Source: Tetraselmis striata
Lineage: Eukaryota > Chlorophyta > Chlorodendrophyceae > Chlorodendrales > Chlorodendraceae
Reading direction: 5' to 3'
Length of the DNA stretch: 64,000 nucleotides
Assembly (NCBI GenBank): GCA_006384855.1
Contig: VCJN01003345.1
Span: forward strand, 1-64,000
Below the pieces are notes generated by a model. The model ran no database searches. It had not been told where the DNA came from and saw nothing but the letters and a program-made list of their open reading frames with translations. The position numbers and the translations under genes were made by a program. Below, piece after piece: positions 43,118 to 54,300 of this stretch (position 1 is its first letter; each line of letters opens with the position of its first letter).

Positions 43118-44940
43118 ATGCTGGTACTTCTGATGCATCGTGGTGGTACCCGTACATCGGACGGCACTCGCTACTTGGTTTCTTGCTCCGGTGGCAGCAT
43201 TTCTGAGCCTGCTTCCCCCGCGGCCTCCACCCCCTCCGAGTCGTCGGCCCACAGCCAGACAGTGCAGCCATCCATATTGCTCGCCGCCGGCCCTTGCCCT
43301 CGGTTGTCAACCCCATGCCCCCGTTGCCCTCGGGCCCTCCTCCCGAGACCCCGCCAGCCCCGGTGCCGCTATCGCATGGTGATGTGCCGAGCCAACATGC
43401 GACCCTCCATTGCGTCGCTCGGGTGTGCGCAGCCCTATATCCACGCGTGAATAATTTGCGGGCCCACATGACCTCCTCGCCGGACTGTTTAGCGGCCCGG
43501 CCGGCCGACGGATGCCATGTTCGTGACGCGGGTCGGCATTTGATGTCGGCGTGCCAAATAACGCTATCCGGCTTGTGGTTGCATACTTCCGGCCTTGGTC
43601 GGCACCTTCGGTCATGTGCGGCGGGCGCGATTCACCCGGCTTCCGTCCTTCTCCCTCGCTCCGGGGATGGGCCACGTACCGCGGAGGGTTTGGGCGATAT
43701 CAATGACCCCGGCTGCGCGCCGGTGTTTCGATCGTGGTGCTCGCGGCGGCGCCTTGCAACCTGATTTCTATGAGTCGACTCTCCTGTCCTTCCGGTATGC
43801 TGCTTGCGCTAATGGATGCCCTAAGGCCGTAGTCGCCATGATCAAACCCCACCACGACGCCGCCCTTACCTACGCTCTCTCGTGCAAGGGCCGCGCGAGC
43901 CAATCTGAGGCTGCCCATGATGCGTGGAGTGCCTACCTCTTGTTCTTCCGGCTGATATTGCGGCTCATGGCTGACTCGTCGTCCCCGCCGGGATCCTTAC
44001 GTCCTTACCCCCCGATCCGGTGGCGGACTACCACGACAACCGTCTGTCGCATTGGTAGCATGGTGACCTAGACCAGTTGTTCGCCCTCGCGCGCACGCAT
44101 GCCTCGGTCCGGGCTACATGGCTACTCCTCCTTGTTACGTGGCTCTTGGTCCCCTTTCGGTGCCCTTCCTTTTGGGCATTTGTTGCATGGTGTTGCAGCC
44201 TCCTCATCCGGAATCAAGGTGCTTGGTGCCCCTGTGGGCTCGGTGGCTTTCGCGCCCGGGACCTATCGGACAAAACGGTCGAAAAATTTCACCCATAATT
44301 AGGCTCCCGGCTTCTCAGTTTGGCCGACGACTTCCACTCCCACACCGCTACTCGTTTGTTGCAAGTTTGCGGCCGCCGTTTCGGCCACCACCTCCGCTCC
44401 ACGCCTCGGGGCTTGGGTCGCTCTGAGGGATATGGCGACACTACTATGTCCTTCCTCGACAATGCAGACGCCATCGCGTTTTCAACGCTCGCCGGCAGTT
44501 GGGGTAGTGTTAGCCCTGACCTCTTGGATACGCCCTCCATGCGCACGCCTGTGTCCCTCCCCGTCCAGTTCGGCGGCCTCGGAACGAATCGGCGATAACG
44601 TGGTTATCGCAGATGCCTCCCACATCGGCGATGCGGGCCTTGTGGTTGGCCAAGCTGTGACTTTCCTCCGGGCTCAACACGCCACCCAGAGCGACGCCGA
44701 CGCGTTCCTTATCGAGCCGTCAGGCGTATCCAGCCCTAATAGCCTCTACCTTGTTGGGCGTCCTCGAGTCACCAGGCTATGGCCACTCCATCGTTGGCGC
44801 CCGATGCCGACGCCAACGTGTTAGCGCCGAGCGATGTGGGGTGGTCGAGCTTCGCGCTGCTCATACCCGTGTCGTCGACGAGTGTGGAGACGCGATGCTC
44901 GACAATCTAGCGGGGCGGTTGGCCTATGCCCTTGTGTCGC
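43118..44940 (+). pseudogene. LINE (non-LTR retrotransposon) remnant
   Basis: Frames from 43380 give C2H2-like fingers before the polymerase region: CVARVCAALYPRVNNLRAHM..C and LWLHTSGLGRHLRSC, as in several LINE clades. Then DFYESTLLSFRYAACANGCP and AHDAWSAYLLFFRLILRL. From 44180 the post-RT thumb: GIKVLGAPVGS, DKTVEKFHP, SHTATRLLQVCGRRFGHHLR, FLDNADAIAFSTLAGSWG, LPVQFGGLG (typical LP[LV]xxGGLG). The catalytic palm (FADD-type box) is missing between 44070 and 44180, so there is an internal deletion. At least six frame changes. It ends at a C23 run (44956-44978). No endonuclease domain seen. Confidence 0.7.
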
Positions 44941-45878
44941 GAGGCGTTAAGAGAACCCCCCCCCCCCCCCCCCCCCCCGCCCCAAATCAGTCGAACGGTT
45001 GTCCGTGTGGGACACTGCTTGTCGCGCGGCGCGAAGAGCCGACGCACGGTGCCCTCTGGTACTGGTTGAAGGGTTACTAGGTATGGTAGGGTTTGGATAT
45101 CCTCTTGCAACCGCATTTGCTTGATGAAACGGTAATAGTACCTGTAACATTACCTGCACAGGTCAGGATTAATCCTTACAGGTACCTGTGCTCAGATTAA
45201 GGATTAATCCTTACTCGCTATCATTCCGGTAATCGTCATCCTTGTTGAAAAGGGGTTTTGTGAAGCTGCCAGTAAAAACACAAATAGTAGCTGATGCCAT
45301 CAGTAGCTACAATAACGTCAATGCTCGTGCCGCCAGCGGCCATTTGTGCTATCCGTACCGTAATCTTGCCAGTTGTTTGGAGTGTACCTGTACGCTGGCT
45401 GGAGTGCCAGACGTGCCTGGAGCGACAAGTTGCGACGGACCGAATAAGACGGACAGTAATTTAGATCCGCCGGGCGAGCCATGTTCACTGCTGTGACCGC
45501 GCGCCACGCGGCTGCCCCGCCTCTGGTGCCAGGACGGTCGGCGGCCCGCAAAAAACCTGGCAGTTTGTGTCCCTCCGAAGCCTGCTACTGCTTGTGCGTA
45601 CCAGTGGGCATGCAGAGGGTGTACAGTACCAGCTAGCCCCGGGGCACACGCGTGAACAGCCCATCTGCCCGAGGCAGCGGTCCGCATACGCCGCTTCCGC
45701 CATGTGTGATCATCTTCATAACAACTTTAGTATGACCAGGAATGCGGAGAGGAGCTCCGCCGCCGCACATGTCCCCCCACTTCTTGCTAAGCATGTGGGC
45801 CTGCCTTAAACTGTAGGGGGTGCTGGTCGGCGCTGGAGTAGAGAGTCGCCATGCAAGCAGACTGTGGAGGTGAGAGCA
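44941..45878. other. Spacer with C23 run and GTACCTG inverted repeats
   Basis: C23 at 44956-44978. 45133-45216 holds inverted copies of GTACCTGT/ACAGGTAC and two GGATTAATCCTTAC units. No gene recognised; probably contains an intron or 5' exons of the next feature. Confidence 0.4.
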
Positions 45879-46121
45879 GGCGCTTCTGGCAATGATGAAG
45901 GCGGGGACAAACCGACCGAGGCGCAAGCATGGGAGTATGTGAAATCTGTTCCTCTGCACGACGCTGCAGCGAAATTGTCGCTGTGGGCGCGGAAGATTGG
46001 AGAGGCTGATCCGGCTGAGGTTGCCGCCGCTGTGGAGGACATAGCGGCGCTGCGCCTGCATCTTGAGGCTGCTCAAGCCACAGTTTCTGCTGCTGAGGGG
46101 ACTCGCAAGGACAAAACGTAG
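45879..46121 (+). CDS. C-terminal exon of an unknown helical protein
   Basis: After a GAGAGCAG splice-acceptor-like sequence the frame reads GASGNDEGGDKPTEAQAWEY, VKSVPLHDAAAKLSLWARKI, EVAAAVEDIAALRLHLEAAQ, ending GTRKDKT-stop (TAG 46119-46121). Heptad-like Ala/Leu spacing predicts a coiled coil. No family recognised. TGTAA, the chlorophyte poly(A) signal, begins at 46138, which supports a real 3' end. Confidence 0.5.
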   Translation, partial: GASGNDEGGDKPTEAQAWEYVKSVPLHDAAAKLSLWARKIGEADPAEVAAAVEDIAALRLHLEAAQATVSAAEGTRKDKT

Positions 46122-46277
46122 CAATCGCTACCGCGCATGTAACACCAAACACCATTTTAGCCCCAGGTCTTGTTGTCAGTAATTCAAGGTGCATGGCACT
46201 TTTCTCTAACACACCAACAAGGACATGTATTCCCCAAGAATTGTGACTGTGGTTAAAGCAATTCAGGACTGCTCAGT

Positions 46278-46317
<40 letters not shown>

Positions 46318-48104
46318 GGGCGGGGGGGGCAACTGCATTAGGCAGTGTGGCGGCGCTGCCTTCATAGGGTGTAAAACGACCCCAGTTGCGTTGTTGGGAA
46401 GTATTTGTGAATTAGAAGTGAACCACTGACCACTACCGTACCTGGCGGTACCCTATGAGCAACAGACCATATATATGTTATTTGCTCAAGTGCTTGGGCA
46501 GGCGGTATGTAACAGGATTTACACGGCGTGCAATCGTCTATTTCAGCAAATACCGATTAAATCTGTAAAACATTTGCATAATTGCATGCTAGAGCAATCT
46601 GTGAATCTATTGATGCCCGTGCAGCACTTTATTTGTCATGAAGGCATGCAATAATACAAGGTAGGGCTGCAGGGAGGAAACCTTTACAACATAGGTAATA
46701 AGTATATTATTTCAAGATCATGTGTGCGTCGCTTACAGTGGCATGTAATCGGGTTCGCGCGTTGAGAAAGAAACAACGAGTTTTTGCAGCTACCAGTCGG
46801 ACCATCGGTTGTATATTCTTTGTATTTTCTGACATATTCCCAGATAAATATAGGTTCCTCTTTGTTCCGGGGGTCAAAACGATAACATATCGCGGACCCA
46901 AAGAGTGTTAACGGTATTGTATAGCACATATGATTAGAAGTATGTGCATGAATTGCAATCGGCCATCAAAAGTTCCTTTGTCGTCCAAGCTGCGTTTTCC
47001 TCCCTCAAAGAAGGAGGGTTGCTGGATATCCGCAAAACGAGATGCCAAATCCCAAACAGTAATTATTTATGTATTAGAGAAGCCGTAGCAACGCATACGG
47101 CCGCGCCTGGCCTCAATGCTGCCGGCGCGCTATCCTAATTGGCGGCGCCACGTCGGCTCAACTTACACCCCGCCGCAGAACCCTGGCCGCGGGCCGCGAT
47201 TGGAGGACATCACAACTCCCACCTCACAACAGCCAACCCCACCATGCCCGTGAGACCGATTGGCTATGCAGTGGAGAATTGTGTTGCATGTGTGAATTGT
47301 GTGCACATGCACGGGAGCTAACCGATCCTATGGGTGCGTGACAATATATATATATATATAGGAGCGGAACGGCAGGCGCAGCAAAGCAGAACGGCCATCC
47401 GCGGAGAGGGCGGCAGCTCATCTGCAGGCACCAACCAGCAGCAGCTCAGTGGCATGTTGTTGGGGAACAAGCACGGCGCACCATAGCACCCGTCAGGTGC
47501 AACGTAGCCGAGCGTAGTGTCCAGTAGCTTCCGCGACGGTGACAACATAGCATTTATCCATCATTTCACAGCCATACCATGGCAGGCTTCGGCCAGGAGG
47601 GCCGGGGGTGAACACTCCCATACTGTAAGCCTGTGTTTTTGGTCATAAGTTTCCTCTTTTGTGCATGCACGACTTGTGACAATAGCTTGTTGGCAATGTG
47701 TACTTGCTAGACGTCACCAGTGTTGATATTTATAACATCCCTATTGCATCTTTTGCAGTGCGTTTGACAGTACTTTGTAGTACCTGTGGAGATAAAAAGG
47801 GTCGCTCAAAAGAGGGGGGGCACCTGAAACGACAAATCAACTGTTGATGGCCTAAAACGAAAATGCTAAATTCAGGGTACGGGTACATTGGTTGAATCAT
47901 TTCACTTCCGCACGATATACCTTAAATACAAAGCTTCCAAACATAAACTATACATGTAATTACTTACTACGTCTATCATTTCTTCTTGTACATAGTCCAT
48001 TATGCATGTACATGTGTGTGTGTGTGTGTGTGTGACTGTGACTGTGACTGTGACTGTGTGTGTGGGGGAGGGGGTGTGCATGGGTGTGTGTGCATGTGGT
48101 TGTG

Positions 48105-48149
<45 letters not shown>

Positions 48150-48530
48150 CTGTGACTGGAATTGTGTGTGTTTGTGTTGTGTGCCTGTGTGTGTGGGTGG
48201 GTGGGTGTGGGTGCTTTCTTACTTGTACCCTCCTAGTATATCTGTACTCGCAATCCGCGTATTTTTTCCTACGATCGTATTCATCCGATTCAAGCTATTT
48301 CATCCGTATGTAAATACCGTACATACAATCATCCTTCCCTGGGGTAACGAACTTACGCGATCTTTGCGGCACGGGCTATATATTTTCTACGTGTGGAACG
48401 TGCGTCCAATTTTAGACGAATATATCATAGTATCATTTCGATAATAAAGAACGTTCGCTAGCATTCCATTTCTGAGAGCAAAACACTGGGTTCTTATTTC
48501 GTGGGGACGGTAGCACAGTTCATCTGTGTA
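46122..48530. other. Intergenic region with G29 and (GT)n tracts
   Basis: T11-G29 at 46277-46316, (TA)8 at 47345-47360. No gene, RNA or conserved ORF recognised; frames at 46684-46929 (minus) and 46944-47321 (plus) have no motif. 47880-48010 is AT-rich and ends in the microsatellite. Confidence 0.45.
48013..48212. repeat. Compound (GT)n/(TGACTG)n microsatellite
   Basis: TG runs interspersed with four tandem TGACTG units (about 48035-48058) and a second pure run at 48108-48147. Confidence 0.9.
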
Positions 48531-48754
48531 TGTGAGGATATATCCTATACCCTCACTAACCCTAATCAACCATAGCACACATTAAGGCGCGAAGCGCGCG
48601 CACCACTTGTAGTGGCTGCGCCTGCGCCCTGTCGTCCGCACTGCGCCCGCTGAAATATCAGCGCGGCGCCCTGCCGGACTGTAATCAGACAATACTCACC
48701 CTCACAACCTCGGAGTAGCACAGACTCTTGCCACCATAAGCGCATCCCCTCACA
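48531..48754 (+). repeat. 5' LTR of Ty3 element B2
   Basis: 224 bp, TGTGAGGATAT...ATCCCCTCACA, with a 7-bp perfect terminal inverted repeat. It corresponds to the B1 LTR (13277-13514) on the opposite strand. Confidence 0.8.
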
Positions 48755-48756
48755 TT

Positions 48757-48769
48757 TGGTGCTTCTACC
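48757..48769 (+). promoter_or_regulatory. Candidate B2 primer-binding site
   Basis: TGGTGCTTCTACC two bases after the LTR end; a PBS begins with TGG to pair with tRNA CCA ends. The tRNA cannot be named. Confidence 0.4.
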
Positions 48770-48829
48770 TACTCGATCGCTCCCTCGCGAGCTTTCATCA
48801 ACTATACCATACGCGCCTGTAGCGTAGCC

Positions 48830-49740
48830 ACGGCGGGCGCAGGCAATTACCCCGCCGGAAGACTGTAACAGGCTTTTCCGAAAGCCATCGATTCAGAACG
48901 ATCCTGCCAAGAGGCAGTATTGGACAGTCGAAACTTCTCGACGACTGAATCCACAACCATAACTCCGCTCTTTCTATCAGCGGAAGCTTATCATATATCC
49001 GCCACACGAACTTGGCGCTACCATCAACTTTATTTTCTCGCCCGGAGCATGGACGAGATTACCGGGGCGCTACGCTACCTGCAGCACCGCCGTCTCGTAA
49101 AATACTCTGCCGAAAGGCAGCACCATATATTCGAACCCTCTCGACTACTGAGTCGGAAACACCGTAATACCATAATAACATAACTCCGCCCTCTCAGAAG
49201 GCGGAAGCATACCATATGCGCCTGTGCGGTAGCCACCGCGGGCGCCGGCGATTACCCCGCCGCAAACCATAGTCGGCAGTTTTCCTGCCGTATGCCGTTT
49301 CAAAAAAAAAAACACCATGCCAAGAGGCGGCACCATATTCTCAAACCTTCTCGGCCACCGAGTCGAGTGAAACATAACTCCGCTCTTTCATAAGGCGGAA
49401 GCATACTATATTCTGCGCCACCTCGGCGCTACTTTTTCACCCGGAGCTTGGGGATTACCGGGCTGCGACGCTACCTGAGAAATTCGGAGCGTCGTGGGAA
49501 AAAAATACTATAACATGCCAAAAGGCAGCACTATACACCAGAACCTTCTCGACCACTGAGTCGAGCTTATCGTAACTCCGCCTTGTCTTGAGGCGAATGC
49601 ATACAATATCCCTCTGCGCTACCTTCTCACTTGGAGCGCTACACCCATGATACTCGCGCTTGTCGTGGGGCAACTGCGGGTGTCGGCAATTACCCCGCCG
49701 AAAAACTATAAGAGGCTTTTCCAGCAGCGAGAAAAAATCA
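48830..49740 (+). repeat. Diverged tandem repeats of about 200 bp in the B2 leader/gag region
   Basis: TAACTCCGC..T(T/C)...GGCG(G/A)A.GCATA recurs at 48959, 49181, 49374 and 49572 (spacings 222, 193, 198). GCGGGGTAATT.CC and GGCTTTTCC or its variants recur with them, as does CGACCACTGAGTCG/CGACTACTGAGTCG. Copies are diverged and do not keep an open frame. B1 lacks this region through truncation. Confidence 0.7.
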
Positions 49741-49741
49741 G

Positions 49742-49878
49742 ACATGCTCCCGAAGCATGATGGTGGAGGTGGCTGTGATGGTAGTGGAGGCCGCAATAGC
49801 GGCCGTGGCGGCCGCTCTGAAGGAGGAGGCCGCGGCAGAAATGTTGGTCGCGGCCGGGGCGGTCGAGGTGGAGAATAA
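49742..49878 (+). pseudogene. B2 Gag RGG tail
   Basis: DMLPKHDGGGGCDGSGGRNS, GRGGRSEGGGRGRNVGRGRG then stop; aligns with the B1 Gag C-terminus (YMLAGHGAGGGRGG..). The zinc knuckle and capsid upstream are not readable. Confidence 0.6.
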
Positions 49879-50409
49879 ATATAGGCTACCATATGAACGC
49901 ATACCCACTATAATAGTGGATATCACTTTCGTCCGCAGCGCTCCAAAGAAGAGCATACAAGCTGAGGCATCAGCCCAGCAAACTGCAAACAAACTACAGT
50001 ATAAAACAAATATTGACATAGTAAACTGAATGAATTGACTTTATAAATACCTTTTGATCCACTATGTCAATATCAGTCTCCTTACCTTATGATTAAATGT
50101 TGCCATACACTACATAAGCTGAACGTAGTAATGTATTGTTTTGGCAACAGCTTTGATTTGCGGTGATTTGGATGTGGCCGCTCAAGTTGATCTGTGCCAG
50201 GGGACGCTCTGGAGTGATCCTGGGCGTGGGCCTGCCCCTGTCGTTTACGGCAGGATCGCCAACAATCAGAGTTCATAAAAGTCGGCCGACGAACACATCC
50301 TCCCATCATATTTTGCTTTGAGCCATCGGTAACATAACGATAAGAATATAACATTAGTATAAGAACAATAACTGAAAATATTGGCTCAAGGCTACCGTGT
50401 CTCACGACA
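49879..50409. other. B2 gag-pol spacer
   Basis: Corresponds to 18117-18564 in B1. IVDITFVRSAPKKSIQAEAS (49912-49971) parallels B1 KIVENMIVRSAPQMSKHAEA. No other feature. Confidence 0.4.
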
Positions 50410-50829
50410 CCACTATGATATAACCATGACAACAATACCAAGAGTAAATATTGTGGAGGATGTGGGACCACTGCGTTCGAAACGTAGGGTCGATGACACT
50501 CAGGAACCCCCTGTTGTGCATCATATACTGGAGACTCACAAGCGCAAAAGGCGCAAACACAATAAACACCATATTATCGGTCAGAAAGCAAGGCACCTCA
50601 TCAAAAGCGCCGCAAACTGAACCAGTTGAAAAATTACTATATCAGCAAAAACCACCAACAACGGTGGAGAATGCTGTGCAAACGGACAGTGTTGAGTGCC
50701 GTCACATGCAAACACAAATCAATGAAATCATATCTGACTATAATGACAATATGGCCAGGGCGATGATCCCCGCGCATCATGATAACAACGCAACAGTATC
50801 AGCTCCCCAACACGATACTTACCCATCAT
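50410..50829 (+). pseudogene. B2 pol N-terminal linker ORF, truncated by A1
   Basis: VNIVEDVGPLRSKRRVDDTQ, HHILETHKRKRRKHNKHH, then after a frame change KAPQTEPVEKLLYQQKPPTT and NMARAMIPAHHDNNATVSAP, QHDTYPS. Same order as B1 17784-18116 plus the start of the Dam-like segment. Coding ends at the A1 LTR (50830). Confidence 0.7.
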
Positions 50830-51325
50830 TGCGACAGTCTCAACAAGATAGAGACTGTAGGGACAAACAAACAAAGGTGGGGTGCAGTGGTGGTGGTGGC
50901 GGTGCAAAGGCGAGAGACTTCCCGAGAGGAGAATACAACAATAATTGGTTACAAGGTTGTCACCACCCGCTGCTATATATACTAAGGCTAGTGTCGGCAG
51001 TGGTCATGAGACCATGCCGACCTATAGCAGCACGCCCACTGCGAAGAGCGTCACCTTTGGAGAGACGAACAGAAGTCCAAGCGTCTGCCTCGTTTTGGCA
51101 TGGCATTGCTTAGTATATTGCCTGGTACTGACAAGTCCCAAGCAGACATATACGGACCTTGGGTAATCGATACCCGGTACGAGTATTAGTGCGCGCGTCG
51201 TGCGCGCCCTCGTACTAGTACCTGTCGTACCCGTAGAATGTTACGCCACTCTGCGGTACTGGTACTCGTACAGTATTATGCCAAAGATAGTGCAGGACAA
51301 GTTACACAAAAGTATAACTGTCACA
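50830..51325 (-). repeat. A1 3' LTR
   Basis: 496 bp. Minus strand begins TGTGACAGTTATAC and ends GAGACTGTCGCA. A TATA-like TATATATA lies at 50974-50981. A GTAC-rich inverted repeat occupies about 51175-51230. Confidence 0.9.
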
Positions 51326-51328
51326 CTA

Positions 51329-51343
51329 CATCTCTCCCCCCTT
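51329..51343 (-). promoter_or_regulatory. A1 polypurine tract
   Basis: Minus strand AAGGGGGGAGAGATG, three bases before the LTR. Confidence 0.85.
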
Positions 51344-51361
51344 GGACAACATAAGGCAGTA

Positions 51362-54300
51362 TCAATTTGCAGTTGGAATTCTAGCCGGATATTTAGCCGC
51401 ATGCTGCAGAAACACATCTGACTCAGCAAAGTGCAACCACATCGGCGTATCCAGAAAACCTTGCAAAGCAACAGTTCGTTTAACATCAAACAAACGATGC
51501 CACACAGGTGCAATAGTTTTATCTGCAAAGTGCACCAAAAATTGTAATTGAGTACCTTTACGTCCTGGCATCAAGCCAACTTTGACAGCAGATATTTTCT
51601 CAATTTCAAACTCTTGGCTATCAGGATCATCATTAGAACCTGTCACAATTGGTACAACCGGTCGAATAGGTGCAGTCGGACAAGGCCGCAAACTATTCAC
51701 ATGGAAAACCGGATGCAATTTCATTCCCGGAGGCAACTGCAACCGGAAACTATAATTGCCAATTTTCTCAACTATTGGAAAAGGACCCAACTGTCTATCC
51801 ATAAACTTTTGGTTAGGTTGGCCTTTGATTTTTAACAAGCGAGTTACGATACTCACTTTATCTCCAACATTGAAAACGGGAACAACCCTCTGTTGCCTTT
51901 CCGTAGGACGAACAGTCAACTCATCCTTATGAATTGCCAAAATCGATTTGACTAAGTCATGGATGTCTTTCATATTCTGGATTTTCTGTTGAGCACTGAC
52001 TGACACAGGTATTGTAGGCCTCATGGCAAACAATAAGTCAGGAGGTGTTTCAGGATTAAATCCGTAATTAACCTCAAACGGTGTATGCTCAATACCAAGT
52101 GCCCTAGTAGAATTATACGAAAATTCCATCAATGGCAATTGATCAACCCAATCTGTGCCATCAAAGCAACAGAATGCTCTTGCTAATTCACAGACAATAG
52201 CATTAATTCTTTCGGTCAAACCATCAGTCTCAGGATGTTGGCCACTAGACATATTTAACTTAGTGCCTAGGCGGCGCCACAAAGTCTGCCAAAAAGAAGA
52301 CATAAATCTCGGATCACGGTCCGAAATTAAGACTCGTGGTAAACCATGCAGCCTATATACTTCTTTTAAGAATAACTCAGCTGAGGTTTCACCGGTCACA
52401 GTTTTAATCGTCGGAATAAAATGTGCTTGACGAGTCAAATGGCATACGACAACCAACATTGTATCAAAACCTTTACTCACAGGTAAATCGGTAATGAAGT
52501 CCAAACCAACAGAATGCCATGGACGTGGTGGCACTGGTAACGGCTGCGTCGGTGCTGCCGGCTGTGGTCGAGAACGTACCCGCCTACATGTTGGACATTT
52601 ATCACAATAGGCTTTCACGTCGTGACGAATGCGTGTCCACCAAAAACGTTCCAAGGCACGTGCCAAGGTACTCTGAACAGCACGGTGCCCAGTAGTATCA
52701 TGTAGCTCATACAATATTTTGTTAATGAGCTGACGGTTATTAGGGATACATAGGCACTTATGTCTCCAAAAAAATCCGTCGTGTTCGGACACATGTCCCG
52801 ACTTCAACCACCCCCCCCATAAGGAATAGAAGCCGTCCGCCTTATACCCTTCTTTGATCATATCGAGGATATCGTCACTTAGCTTTAGAGCACTCACACT
52901 CATAGAAGCTATGGCAGAGAACGGTGGGGAGTGTACACCTTCAAGTGTCTCAACCGCGTCCGGCACATCCCCGGTCCAATGTAGGCCTCCGAAACCAATA
53001 GGTTTAAAATCCGGTCTTCGAGACAGCGGATCCGCCTCATTCCATTTGCCTTTCCTGTAAGCAAGGGACATTGAACCAACATAGGGCTGCAAGTCGCGTA
53101 CATAGCGAGCTTGGCGCCTATTCATCCTTTCTGCAGGTTGCCTGAGCAAATGCCGTAGGGTGTCATGATCTGAAACAACAAGGAATCGACAGCACCCTTC
53201 AAGGTAACACCTCCAATGCTTAATAGACTCACAAATGGCCAAGGCCTCTAAGTCATAAGCAGAGTAAGTGTTGCCACGCTCAGCTGTATTCAGCTTCCGC
53301 GCCCAATATGCCACTGGTTGAACGCCTCCTCCCTGGTCCTGCAGTAAAACTGCAGCAATCCCTACGTTGGACGCATCTGTCGCTACGGTGAACGTCGCAT
53401 CAATGCCTATGTCAGGTATGATAAGACAAGGAGCGGAAATCAAACGCAGACGAAGAGTCTCAAAGGCTTCCTGACAGGCAGGACTCCAGTCTACAACAAC
53501 TGGTTTTGTTTTACGTAACAAATCTGTCAACGGAGTTGTTAGATCACTGAAATGGTGAATAAACTTTGAGTAAAAATTGCAAAATTGTACAAAACTTCGC
53601 ACTTCACCTTGAGTGTTTGGCACAGGCCAATCTTTTACGGCAGAAATTTTTGACTCACTCACCTGTAACTTACCATCAGATACAGTGTATCCCAAATACT
53701 CCATGGAAGTCATGCCAAAGAAACATTTCTTTAGTTGCAAACGTAAGTTGTGTTCAGATAATTTTGCTAGAACCAAACGAATGTGTTCCATATGATCAGC
53801 ATAATTTTCTGAATAAATACAAATGTCATCAAGGTATACAACAACAAATTTGCGTAAGTACGGACGTAAGATGTCGTTCATCATGCGTTGGAAAGTAGCA
53901 GGGGCATTGCATAAACCAAAAGGCATTGCAGTCCATTCTAGTAATCCATCAGGTGTCTGAAATGCAGTTTTATGAATATCTTCTTCTGCAACGGCTACTT
54001 GCCAATAACCAGACGCTAGGTCTAGATGAGTATAGCATCGAGCTTTCCTCAACTCATCAAGAGTTTCATCAATACGCGGCAAGGGATACGCATCCTTCCG
54101 GGTGACATCATTAAGACCACGATAGTCTACACATAGCCGGAGAGATCCATCCGCCTTCCTAACAAAAAGAATAGGCGAGCCAAACTCAGACTGACTAGGA
54201 CGTACAAGTCCGGCATCAATAGCTGATTTCAATTGGCGATCTAACTCAGCTCGCTCTGCCGGAGACAACCGATTGAGACGTTGTTTCTTCATAGTCCCAG

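Larger units (their letters stand above)
48531..50829 (+). mobile_element. Ty3 family B copy B2, 5' portion, cut by A1
   Basis: 5' LTR, leader, Gag RGG tail and the linker ORF, matching B1 in the opposite orientation. Homology to B1 stops inside the peptide QHDTYPS at 50829, exactly where the A1 LTR starts. The rest of B2 is not found right of A1 (after 58060), so more than a simple insertion has happened. Confidence 0.8.

Noticed and set aside
48002-48444. Val/Cys-rich ORFs at the compound microsatellite
   Set aside because: Generated by (GT)n; no domain or splice support.
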